Below are positions 39,879-49,720 of a stretch of 64,000 nucleotides of DNA, one piece after another. Both the position numbers and the translations under genes were made by a program. The notes below the pieces were generated by a model. The model searched no databases. It was not told the origin of the DNA and saw only the letters and a program-made list of their open reading frames with translations. Numbering within the stretch: the stretch's first letter is position 1; each line of letters begins with the position of its first letter. Location: NCBI GenBank assembly GCA_009823395.1, contig CM020502.1, positions 2,723,001 to 2,787,000 on the forward strand. The letters are read 5' to 3'. The DNA comes from Thamnaconus septentrionalis. Lineage: Eukaryota; Chordata; Actinopteri; Tetraodontiformes; Monacanthidae.

Positions 39879-42800
39879 CTGCAGTTGAGCAAGAGGAGTT
39901 TCAGAACCAGAGTCCAATCTCTCAGATTATTTAATTTGTGCACTGTGTCTCCATCCAAGGCAACCTTACCCAAACCTTTGAGGAACCTGTTGACCCTCCG
40001 ATGTTCGTTCTCGTGGATGGAGTCCAGATACTCCTGCACCCTGACTTCAAACAGTCCTGGAAGGAGGAAAAGAAAGACAGAAAGACAGACGCTAATGATT
40101 ACTGGCCGCCCTCCCCGTCGTCTGGAGCTCCTCCACCCCGCCGCCGCTCCTCACCTCTGAGGGCCTGCCGGCGCAGCTCTCGCTCCTGGATGAACCAGCC
40201 AAACATCTGCGTCTCCATGAAGACCTCCAGGAAGCGGCGCACGGTCTTGGACGGGATGGCCTTGCGGAAACCCTCGCGCTGGAAGAAGCAGGGCACCGGC
40301 GAGGAGGAGGAGGAGGAGTAGCCGTCCTCCCGCTCGCTGTGGACAAAGAGCTGGTAGTGGCCCACCAGCTCCACGAAGAAGCGGACGAAGGCCTCGGAGA
40401 CGACAGTGCTGAGGTGGCTGGAATCTAAAGGTGAGACCACAGATATGCTGAAAACAGACCTGAGCCACAAGACTCATATGAAAGGCACAACAGGTGTGAT
40501 TTATAGGTGTCAATTGCATAAATGTGTTTTTAGTTATGGTCACGAAAATAATGTGCTGCTGCAAATGTTGAGATGATTTTTTTTTTCTCTAGGTTTTTGC
40601 TCCATAACCTTATGGTGCTTTTATTTTTTCATTTCATTTCATTCATTTTATTTCTCTCATTTTGTTTTTATTTGCAAGCTCTTTCACATTAGGCCTACGC
40701 AGTCATTTACATTAATTACCAAATGCGTTGTGATTGGCCCCTCTTTGTTTTTATGTGATTTTGTTATGTGCCATCACCGTTATCGATTCTTCTGTAGAAA
40801 CAGGAAATACAAGCAGCACTTGGAGTCTGAGGCCAAATTTCAAATGAACTCTCCTCAACAACACAGGTCATTCACACCATGCATCTGAGTGTGATTCTTT
40901 TTCTTTAATTATTTTTTTAACAGCTGAACCCCAGTAGCAACATTGCCACGGTCATAGACCTACGGATAATATATTACCACCTTTTCCCCCTTTCTCTTCA
41001 GGTTGCAACACACTTTATTCGATGTCTGGGTACTTACCTGTGGCTGCGTCTCCTCCTCTCTCATTGGCCAACTCTCTCCTCCTCTCCAGCACAGTTTCAA
41101 GAGCCGACTGGAGCTTGGAAGGTATGATGGTGTCCTCGTCATCTAACTGCGTGTAAGTAAAGTGGCAAACAAAACCAAACTTGCAAACGTGCGGGGACGA
41201 GAATTGAGAAGAAAAGGCGCAACAGACGGTGCTGTTACCTGTCTGAGCAAGCGGCTGTTCTCGAGGTCCACGACCAGCACCTGTGCTCGGGAAAGGGTCA
41301 AATTACACACCATACCGACATAATATGGGGGGTTGGAGGCGTCAGTGCAGGTGAGAGACGAATCCCTGACCTCTTCCAGGGGCAGCTCGGTCAGCTGGGG
41401 GAGAGAGCTGGACAGCAGGCCGACGATGAAGGGCGTGGGGGTGCACACGATGTCGAGCATGGCGGGCGGCAGCACCGGGATGTAGGTGTGCTGCCACACG
41501 AAGGGGTAGAGCAGGGCCACGGTAGCGTGGCAGCACTGGGAAAGGGTGCTGCAAGTCGGGGGGGGATGGAGGTAGTAAGGTAGAATGTGTCAAATTTGGC
41601 TTGATTTATGATTTTTGTATTGGTAAAAGCTTAAAATACTGCCCATAAATACATTCAGAAAAGTGTATACACACAGTACAGTTTAAGTCTTTTGGTTTTC
41701 CTACCCATAGAATGGTTCTCATATATATAAGAATATACGTAGAGCAATAAGGGTCTTTCTCCTAGTTAGTACGTAACACACTGTCAGACGGGCTACCTTA
41801 AATACACACTGGACTTTTAAAACCCCAGATTATTTATTTGAGGTATTCTGGTATTCCAAACCAGTGTAATGATGGGCAGACAAATCACTGTTAGGGGATG
41901 GAGGGTGCATCGCCAGTGCAGGAGGGGGGCTAAAGTGATGGCAAAAATAACTGCATTTGAGAAGCTGTCTCTTAAAAGGATGAGGAAAATTACATTTATA
42001 TGTTAAAAAAGTGGGGCAGGATTTGTTACATATTCATTTACAGAAGCAGATGTTTGTTTTTACTTTATATGGTTGCATTGTTCAATTGATATGAAGTACA
42101 TCACCACTAATGTCCCCCTTGGGAATCAATAAAGTTCTATTCTGTTTGCTAAAAATCTAAAAAAAATAATAATAATAATTCTAAGGGGGTAATGGCAAGA
42201 ATTACAGAGCCACTTCCTGGTGATCACCACACGGGGGTGCTGTTGGCTTAAAACTGCCCCTAAACAGCGTTTTCCCCCTGAAGTCATAACATTTCTCAAA
42301 AAAAAAAAGAGAGCCAAAAAAATCTCGTTTCATTTACGTCACTCAACTTTGCATTCCAGGCAACGGCTAGTGTTTTTTCTTCCCCAGCCCCCTGTAGAAC
42401 AAACAAACCGGCCCCCAGCCCATAACCACCAGGCCTCAAAATATCTATCCGGTCCACTCTCTGCAGAAAAAACAACCTAGGATCCAGAGTGGGACCACCC
42501 ACGTGTCTTCTTGCACCTAATATCTTTGGGACTTTTTAATGACAAAAACAATAGAGGGGAGGTCGTTCATCTGTCAGGCTGTGACTGACCTGAGCTTATC
42601 GGCCGTGAATATGACCCTTCGCTCCAGCAGCAGGGAGCCGAACACCCGTAGGAGCAGCCGCAGACTCAGACAGGAGAACAGACACTCGAAGTCCACATGC
42701 TCGAGGTGTGAGTCGGAGGGTCGACACAGCTCCATCACCTTAGTGTGGGGGAGCACGAAATCGAAATTAACCCCATCATGGTGTGCAAAATCATCAGTCT

Positions 42801-43369
42801 TTCCAAGCATTAATAAGTAAATATAATAAGCTAAATATTGTGAGAAGAGCATCCTTCACTTCAAGTGTTTACTCCATCCTTGGTTTGGGCCAAAAAACAA
42901 ACTGCTCTGGAAGTACCCCTTGTGATGTCACTAAAATCAGTTATACCAGTTTAGCGGCGACTGATAACTGAATTAAATCTAAAAAAAAAAAAAAAGTGGG
43001 TGTAAGTAGCAGTAGGCCTTTAACTGCGTTGATAAATCTTTGGCAGGAGACATCCAGGGGGCAACGCAATGCTAATTTAATGTTATGTTCAATAAAATAT
43101 TACCATCTATTTTAAACGTGGACAATGGACGATTTACCTCGGTGCCAGAGCCCGGGAGAAACGTTTTGATGGTGATGGTTTTGCCTGGAGCAGGAAACTG
43201 AGCCTCCATGATGGCTCTCATAAAAGGCTGCACAAGAGCCGGAGACAGGGCCCGTCGCCGCTCCACTTCATCCAGCACCTTCAGTGTAAACACACTCAGA
43301 ATTAATTAACAAGATTCCGTCATTGGATATGTTTCTTATTATCATCATCATTATTATTATTATTATTAT

Positions 43370-43426
<57 letters not shown>

Positions 43427-46400
43427 GACTGATTGAATGTCTTTTAGACTGAAAGATACCATTCTACATCCATTTTTAGACCTCTACTGTTCAATCTGGA
43501 TGGAAAGGGACCAAAAACAGATGTGGAACGAAACCTGTCTGTTGACTATTTGTGCCCTTTGTGACATCACAAAGAGCTAATTTATAGAAATATAAGTTTA
43601 TGTACTATTTATTTATTTATTTATTTGTAATTGGAGCAAGGAAAATATTGACTTTTCTCATCTATGTCTAATTCAATGAAAGGTTAGAGACACATTATTG
43701 TTTGGTTGCTCATATGGGGCCTTTTTATTAAATTAAAGTTCACCTTGGAGAACAGGTTGAAGCAGCCAAGGTGACTGACAATGCAGTAGACTTCAGGCAG
43801 GCGCTTCCCTTTCCCGTTCGGCTGAAAAGACAGGATGACAGATATATTTGCATTATGAAAACCAACATCAGTTTACATTGTTTTTTTTGTTTTTTTTAAT
43901 TCCCACTTTAGCTTTGTAAGAAGATAGAAAAGGGAGAAGACGTAATGAGATATCATTGAACTCTGCTGGGCCTTACTGAAAAAAAATTCCCATTAAACAA
44001 AGTGAAATTCATACCCATCCTGTCAAAAAAAAAATGAATCGATAAATACACATGCAGAGATGCACATAGTTTTTTCCCAGCCTCACACACTTCCTCCCCA
44101 GACTCGCATGCACTCTTTTTCCCACAGGCACCCCGGCCTATTTTGGCACGCTTATTTACTCAGCCGTCACCGTGGTATTCGGCCACTTCCTGTTCAGTAG
44201 CCGCACACTTGTTTATTCCATTCATTTGTATTTACCAGCAAGCGACGGCAGTATCCGAACCTCCGGCTGCCGTCCTCTCCAGTCAAAACAAAGGCGAACA
44301 TCTCACTGTGAAGGAAGAAAAACAAACGTTACATTACTATTGCACAAATGACAATTATGCAGGTCATTTTAATCTTTTCTTTTCCTCCATAGCATTAGCG
44401 CCATTATTTAGCTGATTTTTGGGATTTATCTGTTTGGGGTCATCTGGAAAAGAAAATACTTTTTTGTGGTTGCAATAGCTTTATTTTTACAGTCCCACCT
44501 TGGATAGCTCTCCACTGGCTCCCAGTCATTTGCATCTGGGAAACAGAACTGGGGAATGATCCTCAGCTGATCCTCCGTCTCCCTCATGAACTTGAAGCTC
44601 CGCTCGAGCTGCGTCGGTAGAGAAAGAGCAAAGCAATCGTTTTGTTGCCTCCTTCTATGGTTTTCATGAATCCACTTAATTGTAATTTACTAGTGTCCAT
44701 TTTGCAAGACTGTAGATTGGAGAGATGTTTAAATTGTCTCCAACTGGTGTTTTTAATGGTTGTCGTTGACTCTGCATGAGGAGGAACAATAGGGCCATAA
44801 AAATTAAAGTTGAACTGAAGGGTTTTGTGGTGCAGCCTAATATGTTTTGTAAGATCCCATGAGGCAGATTTCAAGAGAACAAACATAACAAAGAGGCCAA
44901 ACTAAGTAGAAAAAAATGGGTCCTACATTTCCCATAGTTCATCTGGACGTGCTTCTTTCTGCATCCCTGGCTTCAACCCTCTTCAGATCCCACATGCCAA
45001 ATTTGGAATCCAGCCTCGCTTTTAAAGATAAACAATCTGTATCCTAGCATGAATGATGACATCATCCGGGCCAGTTCGTGACTCAAAGGCCCCATATTGT
45101 GCCAGATCCATTTAAACAATGTTTTCCAATAATAATCTTACTTCTCCGGCCCGTCAATGAACTCTTCCCAAAAAAGTCCACTGTTCACTTCTTTTACTCG
45201 CTCCCCTTTTTAGGCGTTACTATCGAAGATATGCAGTGATGGGAAGCAGACTTTTGTGATGTCACAAAGGGCACTTAGCAACATCACACCCAGGAAGGTG
45301 TTTTATTTCCACCCTCTAAACTAAAGCCACGTCGGAGCAAATTGGCTTTATGTGCCTTTCTAAGCAGGTACAACAAAGCCTCAAATTAGTTTTTGCAGGA
45401 GGCTGTAAACAGAGGCTAAACCCTCTGTTTACAGCCTCCGCTGTTTACGTCAAATCTATGGATTTTTTTTGTGAACAATTCATAGTGAGGCCGGTCACCT
45501 TAAAAATTATAACCATCTGAAAATTTAAATATTAAAATAAATTTCCTCTAACTTGAAAACACTTTTTCCGCTTGGATTCACAACTTTTGTGATCCTTCCA
45601 TGCTAAAACTGTCAAGATCAAACTCTCTCTTTGATATAAATAAATAAATAAATGCAGGAAAAATTAAAGCATCTCGGACCTTGAGGGGGAAGTGCTGTGT
45701 GACCTCTGGCAGATAGTGGCCGCCGGCTTTAGATTTCTGCAGCGACACGACGAGAAAATACTCAAAGAGCTGACGCTGGTGGAGCTCCTTCTCCCTGGAG
45801 CCACCGCCGCTACTGCTGCCGTAGTGAGTCTGGCTCGGCTTGCTCAGTATGGACTGGACTGTGGCCAGGCGCTGGCGGTGAGCTTCAGAGGAAGAAAGAG
45901 AGTGATTTTAGTTAAATACTGAAAGGTTTAAAAAGGACAAGTTGTGTTGTTGTCGTATGTGTGTGTGTGTATGTGTGTGTCCACCTTTTGCTCTTTCCTC
46001 AACTTCACTCTCAGAGTCACTGTTCTCATCTGTTACTGCAAGAAAAACCACGTCTCTTTGGGAAAAATCCTCAAGGCATGAAATATTTCATTTCTTTTTT
46101 TCTCTCAGTCAATCATCATCACCTCTCCCCGAGCTTGTCTCAGCATAGTGGTAGATCCTACGCAGGTGTTTCTTGCCTATCCTGGCTTCAAAGATGCTGT
46201 TTATTCTGAGCACCACCTGTTTTCATTTAGAAAAAAACAGAAAAAGACAGAAAAAAAGCGTATCATATCAATCCTTAAAGGTCCAGTGGCCATATTTCTG
46301 ATTTCTATATCATCAAAGCTTAACATAATGGCCACAAAACATTAATAAAAGTGTATAATGTACAATAAAATTAATTTGGTTTTCATACCCATAGAACGGT

Positions 46401-49400
46401 TCTTGTTTATTTCTAAGAATGTACATAGATCAAGGGTCTTGCTCCCAGTTAGCTGCTATTTTGCACTGGCAAATTTCTATGGAAGCCCGGTGTGGACAAT
46501 CCAGCTGCCTGACTGTGTGTCTCATATTTAAAGTGAACCCTCACGCACTGAAGAAGAAGAAGATGGACAAAGTATTCAGGCTTGTGTGCACAGGCCACCG
46601 TAGTTCAATGGCAAGCTCGGGAGAGGGAGGGTGAGCGCTGCAATCTGTAACCACTTGACTTAACTGTTTCGTATCAAATTCTCCAAATATTACACACTTA
46701 ACCTTTAAACTGGAAATAAAACAACACAGCGCTTTCTTGATGACGCACCGTCGGTATCCTTCGGCAGGTGCGGATGTAGGGATCTCCAGGCAGCCAGGAG
46801 GTGTGTTCAGGTGCACCGGGGGTGGAGGGAGGACTCAGCTTGGATGGGGATGGGACGCCGTGGGCGGGCTGGTTGGTCCGCCGCAGGTCCAGCAGCTTGA
46901 AGCTCCTTGCTGAGTTCTGCCTGAAGAAACCGGGCCTCGAAGCCTAGAGATGGCGGTGAAAGAGGTTGATTGTTTTAAAAACATGAAGCGGCGTCACGAG
47001 GTTATGGTGGCAAGTCCTCGCTGGAACCTTGGTGCTGTCGGCGCCCGGGGAAGAGGGCAGGGACTGCTGGGAACACTGGCTTTCCAGCTCCACGTCCTCA
47101 TACGGGTTCTCATTGGACGAGTCTGCCAGAGAACCAACAAGATGAGAAATATTGTATTAATGTTATAACAGGCTGCTCTTCGGTGCAATAGGTCGGCCTC
47201 TGATGATGAAGGAGACTCACCGAGGATGTCCTCGTAGTGATGTTCCAGAGACTTGGAGCGAGAGAACAGGTCTTCGAACTCAAAGGAGCTTCTGTTTACA
47301 AAGATGCATTAGAGTGAGTTGCCCACCCGTTTGCCAAAATCCACTTGATAGGCCCTCTCATGCTGTGCAAAAATTCAATTTCCCCAGTGAGCAGCCTGCC
47401 AGTGAATGCAGCAGAAATGTGGATGGTCCATCCTTTGCATCTTCACTTTTTTGAAAACCGCGGGCTGAAAACGTACAGCGACTTCACTCAAAGGTCAGAG
47501 TGAAAAAAATTGCTTGAATGGTAATAGTGTGCCCCCAAATTGATTGCACCAATGTGAATCAACTCACTTTTCACTTTTGCATCTTTTTCTTACCGTAGGG
47601 TCTCCTGAAATGCACACAATCTGCCCCAAAACTGCCCTTTGCGACATCACAAAAGGCGCCGATACCCTCACTGGGTGGCCCTCACTTCTCGTCCAACTCG
47701 GTGATGACAAACACTTCCTGGGCTTTGACCTTCATATGGTCACTTTTTTATGTCTCCTTCCAAACAGCATGTTTACTCAGAAAATCTCCAGAAAGATTGA
47801 GACTTGAGATCTGTCGAGTTTGTTGGGTAATTAATTGTGCAATGAAAACAATGATTCGAAACGACTGTAACTTTGTGTGTGATGCTGTTCCCATGTACCT
47901 GTTTGCGTTGTTTTCCCTGACCCTCTCCCCCCTGGCTCTTCTGTGGACGCCGGACGGAGGCTTGGAGCAGGCCTTGGTGGAGCTGGAGGGCAGAGGCGGA
48001 AGCTTCCTCTGCCCCCTCCCTTGCCTCTGAGCGATCCCGACGGGCGGGGAAGCCGGGTGCCTGAAGGTCCGCTGGGGTTTGGGGACTGGGTTGATAGGTG
48101 GCGCCCCCGGTTCCGTGTACACATTCTCCTGGTCAGTTGGCCCGACCCTAGAGGGCGCCGTGGCACTGGTTCGACCGACGACATCGGTTTCTTTCTTCTT
48201 CGGCTCCATCTGCTTGTCCTTACATGGTGGACTGAAGTAGTTTCCCAGCTCGGTGGGAGTTCTCCCGTAGTTGTCCCCCATGGCCTCCAGCCTTTTGAAG
48301 AGCGTGAACACAGCCTTCTTATCCTGGCCGGATTGTTTGGTCATTTTCCTGTCGTTGCTTGTCCTCAACGTTCCCACCTGCTGCTGCTGCTGTACTGCAC
48401 CAGCGGGTGAACAAGGTCTGGGATCACCAAGCTTCTCAACGTTTTCCTTCTCTTTCTCCTGATTTTGAACATCCTTCTGGTCAACAGTGCTCTCCATCTG
48501 GTGGTTGTCAGTTGACTTTGGCCTCCTGAGAGTCCCTTTTGGTTGAACCCCAGCATCCGCCGGTGACTTTGAATCTCCATTTTCTCGTCCAAAATTTTCC
48601 TTTTCTTTGTGTGAGACTTTCCGGAAACTCTCCACGTTCTTCTGCTCGGCTGTTTTAAAAGACTCTGACTTATTGATGCTAGCGCTCTGATCCGAAGAGC
48701 CAGAGGGTTCCTTCCCCTCCCACATGGAAATCTTATCCTTGATGCTGCCTCTGCTCGACCTTGGGAACTTGTTACCTGCTGAGAGAGCGTTCTCACTGAT
48801 GTGAAGGTCAAAGGTCTGTCTCTTGTGAGCCATCATCAGTGACCGTTCTCTGGGCAAATTTTCTAACGGGGCCAAGGGGAGTTTGGATGCCCCCACTCTC
48901 GTTTGCCCGGCACCCTGGCTTTCCAGTGAAGCGGTGCGCAAGCCACTTATCTCAGGGGGACAGCCCTTCTTCAGCCTGCAAAAAGTTTCACAAAGTCACA
49001 AATAAGCAGAAGAAAAACATCCCATCTTATGAAATGTCCAATTGATCAGTAATGTTTCATCCCTTTGGCTAAATATCCTTCTAGAACACAATATATTAAA
49101 CAGATTTGTTAAAGCTAAGTGTGCAAGACTGGCCCACTAGAAATGAGGAGCCTAATACGGGACCTTTAAAAACATTATGATATGAAAAACTATTTTTAGC
49201 AAAGGCTACCCTAAGCTTATCTGTTAACACACTGCAAATACTGGGAGTTAACGTTTTACTCAAAAAACATCTTTCTAAATCATTTTAAGATTCCAACTAA
49301 AGGCTTTGTCTGCATCCAGATTCTGTAGAACTTCTCAGCGACATCCGGCTACGCTGTTGGGGACAACTTCCTTTTCTGGCAACAGTGGGAAAATTCCGCC

Positions 49401-49689
49401 TGAGAGTAAATGCCAGAGAACAACCCTATGACCAAGCATCTCCTTCTCATCGGCCCCGCAAAGTAAACACATATTTTGGACCGGGGCCATTTCATCGGGC
49501 CGTCATGTTTTAATAAATAAGGGAGGAAATGGGAAGCCCGGGGTTGAAAGACCTTCTCTGACTTCTCATTAATGCCTGCGATGAGTAAAGGGCAAGAGTG
49601 GTGCTTATTTCTCAGGGTGGAAATTTGTGAGGGGAGTGTCCACAAGACCTGTTGATGGTGGAGTAGATGTAGTCCGTCTTGGATGTCAT
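39847..49689 (-). CDS. dennd2a: DENN domain-containing protein 2A (18 coding exons)
   Basis: The joined exons encode 1,060 residues (human DENND2A is about 1,009). Known role of the family: guanine-nucleotide exchange factor for Rab9, acting in endosome-to-Golgi traffic and on the cytoskeleton. The N-terminal half (about 1-540) is low-complexity, with conserved islands IKDKISMWEGK (about 92-102), INPVPKPQRTF (about 308), SSFEFEDLFSR (374 on) and NENPYEDVEL (about 400). The tripartite DENN module follows: uDENN about 555-690 (FPDANDW, GEDGSRRFGYCRR), cDENN about 700-850 (LEHVDFECLF, LLYPFVWQHTYIPVLPP), dDENN to about 1000. The C terminus is GNKMKFLSKK. The features DENSDSESE with KAHRQRL and RINSIFEARIGKK favour paralogue A over C, as does the slc37a3 neighbour. 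All exon phases agree; one donor (exon 5) is uncertain. The start is the first ATG in frame in exon 2. Confidence 0.95.
39970..40056 (-). CDS. dennd2a: dennd2a exon 18
   Basis: An 87-nt exon between TTCCAG and GTAAGG. It encodes LFEVRVQEYLDSIHENEH and then RRVNRFLKGL. Confidence 0.93.
40155..40424 (-). CDS. dennd2a: dennd2a exon 17 (dDENN)
   Basis: A 270-nt exon between TTTAG and GTGAGG. It encodes SEAFVRFFVELVGHYQLF and, later, RRFLEVFMETQMFGWFIQER. A serine run (YSSSSSSP) sits in a surface loop. Confidence 0.95.
41038..41146 (-). CDS. dennd2a: dennd2a exon 16
   Basis: A 109-nt exon between ACGCAG and GTAAGT, encoding LDDEDTIIPSKLQSALETVL and ERRRELANERGGDAAT. Confidence 0.93.
41239..41548 (-). 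CDS. dennd2a: dennd2a exon 15 (cDENN/dDENN)
   Basis: A 310-nt exon between TTGCAG and GTAACA. It encodes TLSQCCHATVALLYPFVWQH and IVCTPTPFIVGLLSSSLPQL, the core of the cDENN fold. A family 1 MITE starts only 35 bp upstream of the acceptor side. Confidence 0.97.
41583..41820 (+). mobile_element. MITE family 1, copy D (internally deleted), in dennd2a intron
   Basis: The left part matches copy C (TTGGCTTGATTTATGATTTT, CTACCCATAGAATGG, CTCCTAGTTAGT). The right end AATACACACTGGACTTTTAA is the inverted terminus. About half of the element is missing. Confidence 0.8.
42085..42142 (+). repeat. LINE-type 3' terminus fragment
   Basis: The string CCCCCTTGGGAATCAATAAA followed by GTTCTATTCTG is a typical 3' end of fish LINEs. 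Nothing coding remains upstream. Confidence 0.5.
42590..42738 (-). CDS. dennd2a: dennd2a exon 14 (cDENN)
   Basis: A 149-nt exon between ACTAAG and GTCAGT. It encodes DSHLEHVDFECLFSCLSLRL and LLLERRVIFTADKL. Confidence 0.95.
42915..42945 (+). repeat. Repeat family 2 core fragment
   Basis: CCCCTTGTGATGTCACTAAA lies at about 42916-42935. Only the core is recognisable here. Confidence 0.4.
43138..43278 (-). CDS. dennd2a: dennd2a exon 13
   Basis: A 141-nt, in-phase exon between TGAAG and GTAAAT, encoding VLDEVERRRALSPALVQPFM and PAPGKTITIKTFLPGSGTE. Confidence 0.95.
43340..43426 (+). repeat. (ATC)(ATT)(AGT)n compound microsatellite in dennd2a intron
   Basis: Successive ATC, ATT and AGT trinucleotide runs over about 87 bp, 60 bp from the acceptor of exon 13. 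Confidence 0.95.
43540..43590 (+). repeat. Repeat family 2 core fragment
   Basis: CTTTGTGACATCACAAAG at 43557-43574 is the cleanest example of the two 8-nt inverted arms around a CA centre. Confidence 0.5.
43744..43821 (-). CDS. dennd2a: dennd2a exon 12
   Basis: A 78-nt, in-phase exon between TTTCAG and GTGAAC, encoding PNGKGKR and LPEVYCIVSHLGCFNLFSK. Confidence 0.95.
44236..44305 (-). CDS. dennd2a: dennd2a exon 11
   Basis: A 70-nt exon between TTCACAG and GTAAAT, encoding FAFVLTGEDGSRRFGYCRRL. This is a hallmark uDENN segment. Confidence 0.95.
44499..44608 (-). CDS. dennd2a: dennd2a exon 10
   Basis: A 110-nt exon between ACGCAG and GTGGGA, encoding LERSFKFMRETEDQLRIIPQ and FCFPDANDWEPVESYP. 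Confidence 0.95.
45240..45440 (+). repeat. Repeat family 2 copy with terminal fold-back, in dennd2a intron
   Basis: The core TTTTGTGATGTCACAAAG (45252-45269) is followed by GCAGGAGGCTGTAAACAGAG. The last block is mirrored: an 18-bp arm at 45398-45415 and its exact reverse complement at 45422-45439 are separated by six bases. Upstream sequence back to about 44930 may belong to the same element. Confidence 0.6.
45680..45882 (-). CDS. dennd2a: dennd2a exon 9 (uDENN start)
   Basis: A 203-nt exon encoding HRQRLATVQSILSK, then RQLFEYFLVVSLQKSKAGGH and YLPEVTQHFPLK. The acceptor is CTGAAG and the donor GTCCGA is weak at positions +3 to +5. Phase and homology continue on both sides. Confidence 0.92.
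45985..46035 (-). CDS. dennd2a: dennd2a exon 8 (51-nt acidic exon)
   Basis: Between TTGCAG and GTGGAC. It encodes TDENSDSESEVEERAK and is a multiple of three, so skipping would keep the frame. A GT-rich microsatellite starts in the donor itself. Confidence 0.88.
46123..46216 (-). CDS. dennd2a: dennd2a exon 7
   Basis: A 94-nt exon between AACAG and GTGATG, encoding VVLRINSIFEARIGKKHLRR and IYHYAETSSGR. Confidence 0.92.
46275..46708 (+). mobile_element. MITE family 1, copy E, in dennd2a intron
   Basis: Ends TTAAAGGTCCAGTGGCCATA and ATTACACACTTAACCTTTAA. Internal landmarks: CCCATAGAACGGTTCTTG, TTGCTCCCAGTTAGCTGCTA, and ACAGGCCACCGTAGTTCA. Near full length. Confidence 0.85.
46749..46943 (-). 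CDS. dennd2a: dennd2a exon 6
   Basis: A 195-nt, in-phase exon between TCTAG and GTGCGT, encoding ASRPGFFRQNSARSFKLLDL and, at its end, DPYIRTCRRIPT. The middle is Pro/Ser-rich and weakly conserved. Confidence 0.85.
47028..47122 (-). CDS. dennd2a: dennd2a exon 5 (donor uncertain)
   Basis: Acceptor TGGCAG. Encodes SSNENPYEDVELESQCSQQS and LPSSPGADSTK. The chosen donor AAG|GTTCCA is poor. CTC|GTGACG ten codons further on would also keep phase, and so would CAT|GTTTTT. Confidence 0.75.
47221..47291 (-). CDS. dennd2a: dennd2a exon 4
   Basis: A 71-nt exon between AAACAG and GTGAGT, encoding SSFEFEDLFSRSKSLEHHYE and DIL. Confidence 0.93.
47630..47670 (+). repeat. Repeat family 2 core fragment in dennd2a intron
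   Basis: CTTTGCGACATCACAAAAG lies near 47637-47655. It keeps a CpG that the other copies have lost elsewhere in the core. Confidence 0.4.
47899..48975 (-). CDS. dennd2a: dennd2a exon 3 (large N-terminal exon)
   Basis: A single 1,077-nt exon between TTGCAG and GTACAT. It encodes residues 14-373: Lys/Glu/Ser-rich and predicted disordered, with a QQQQQ run and the conserved IKDKISMWEGK and VYTEP...INPVPKPQRTF islands. Confidence 0.95.
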
Positions 49690-49720
49690 TCTCTCAGCGG
49701 CCGGGATGATCGACGTACAC
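49649..49720 (-). CDS. dennd2a: dennd2a exon 2 (start codon at 49689-49687)
   Basis: Acceptor TCTCAG at its 5' side, donor GTCTTG. From the ATG it encodes MTSKTDYIYSTIN and two bases of Arg. The first 31 nt are 5' UTR and contain the stop codon of an upstream frame. Confidence 0.82.

Noticed and set aside
40092..40564. Two overlapping long minus-strand frames beside dennd2a exon 17
   Set aside because: Other-frame shadows of exon 17, GC-rich and without domain sequence.
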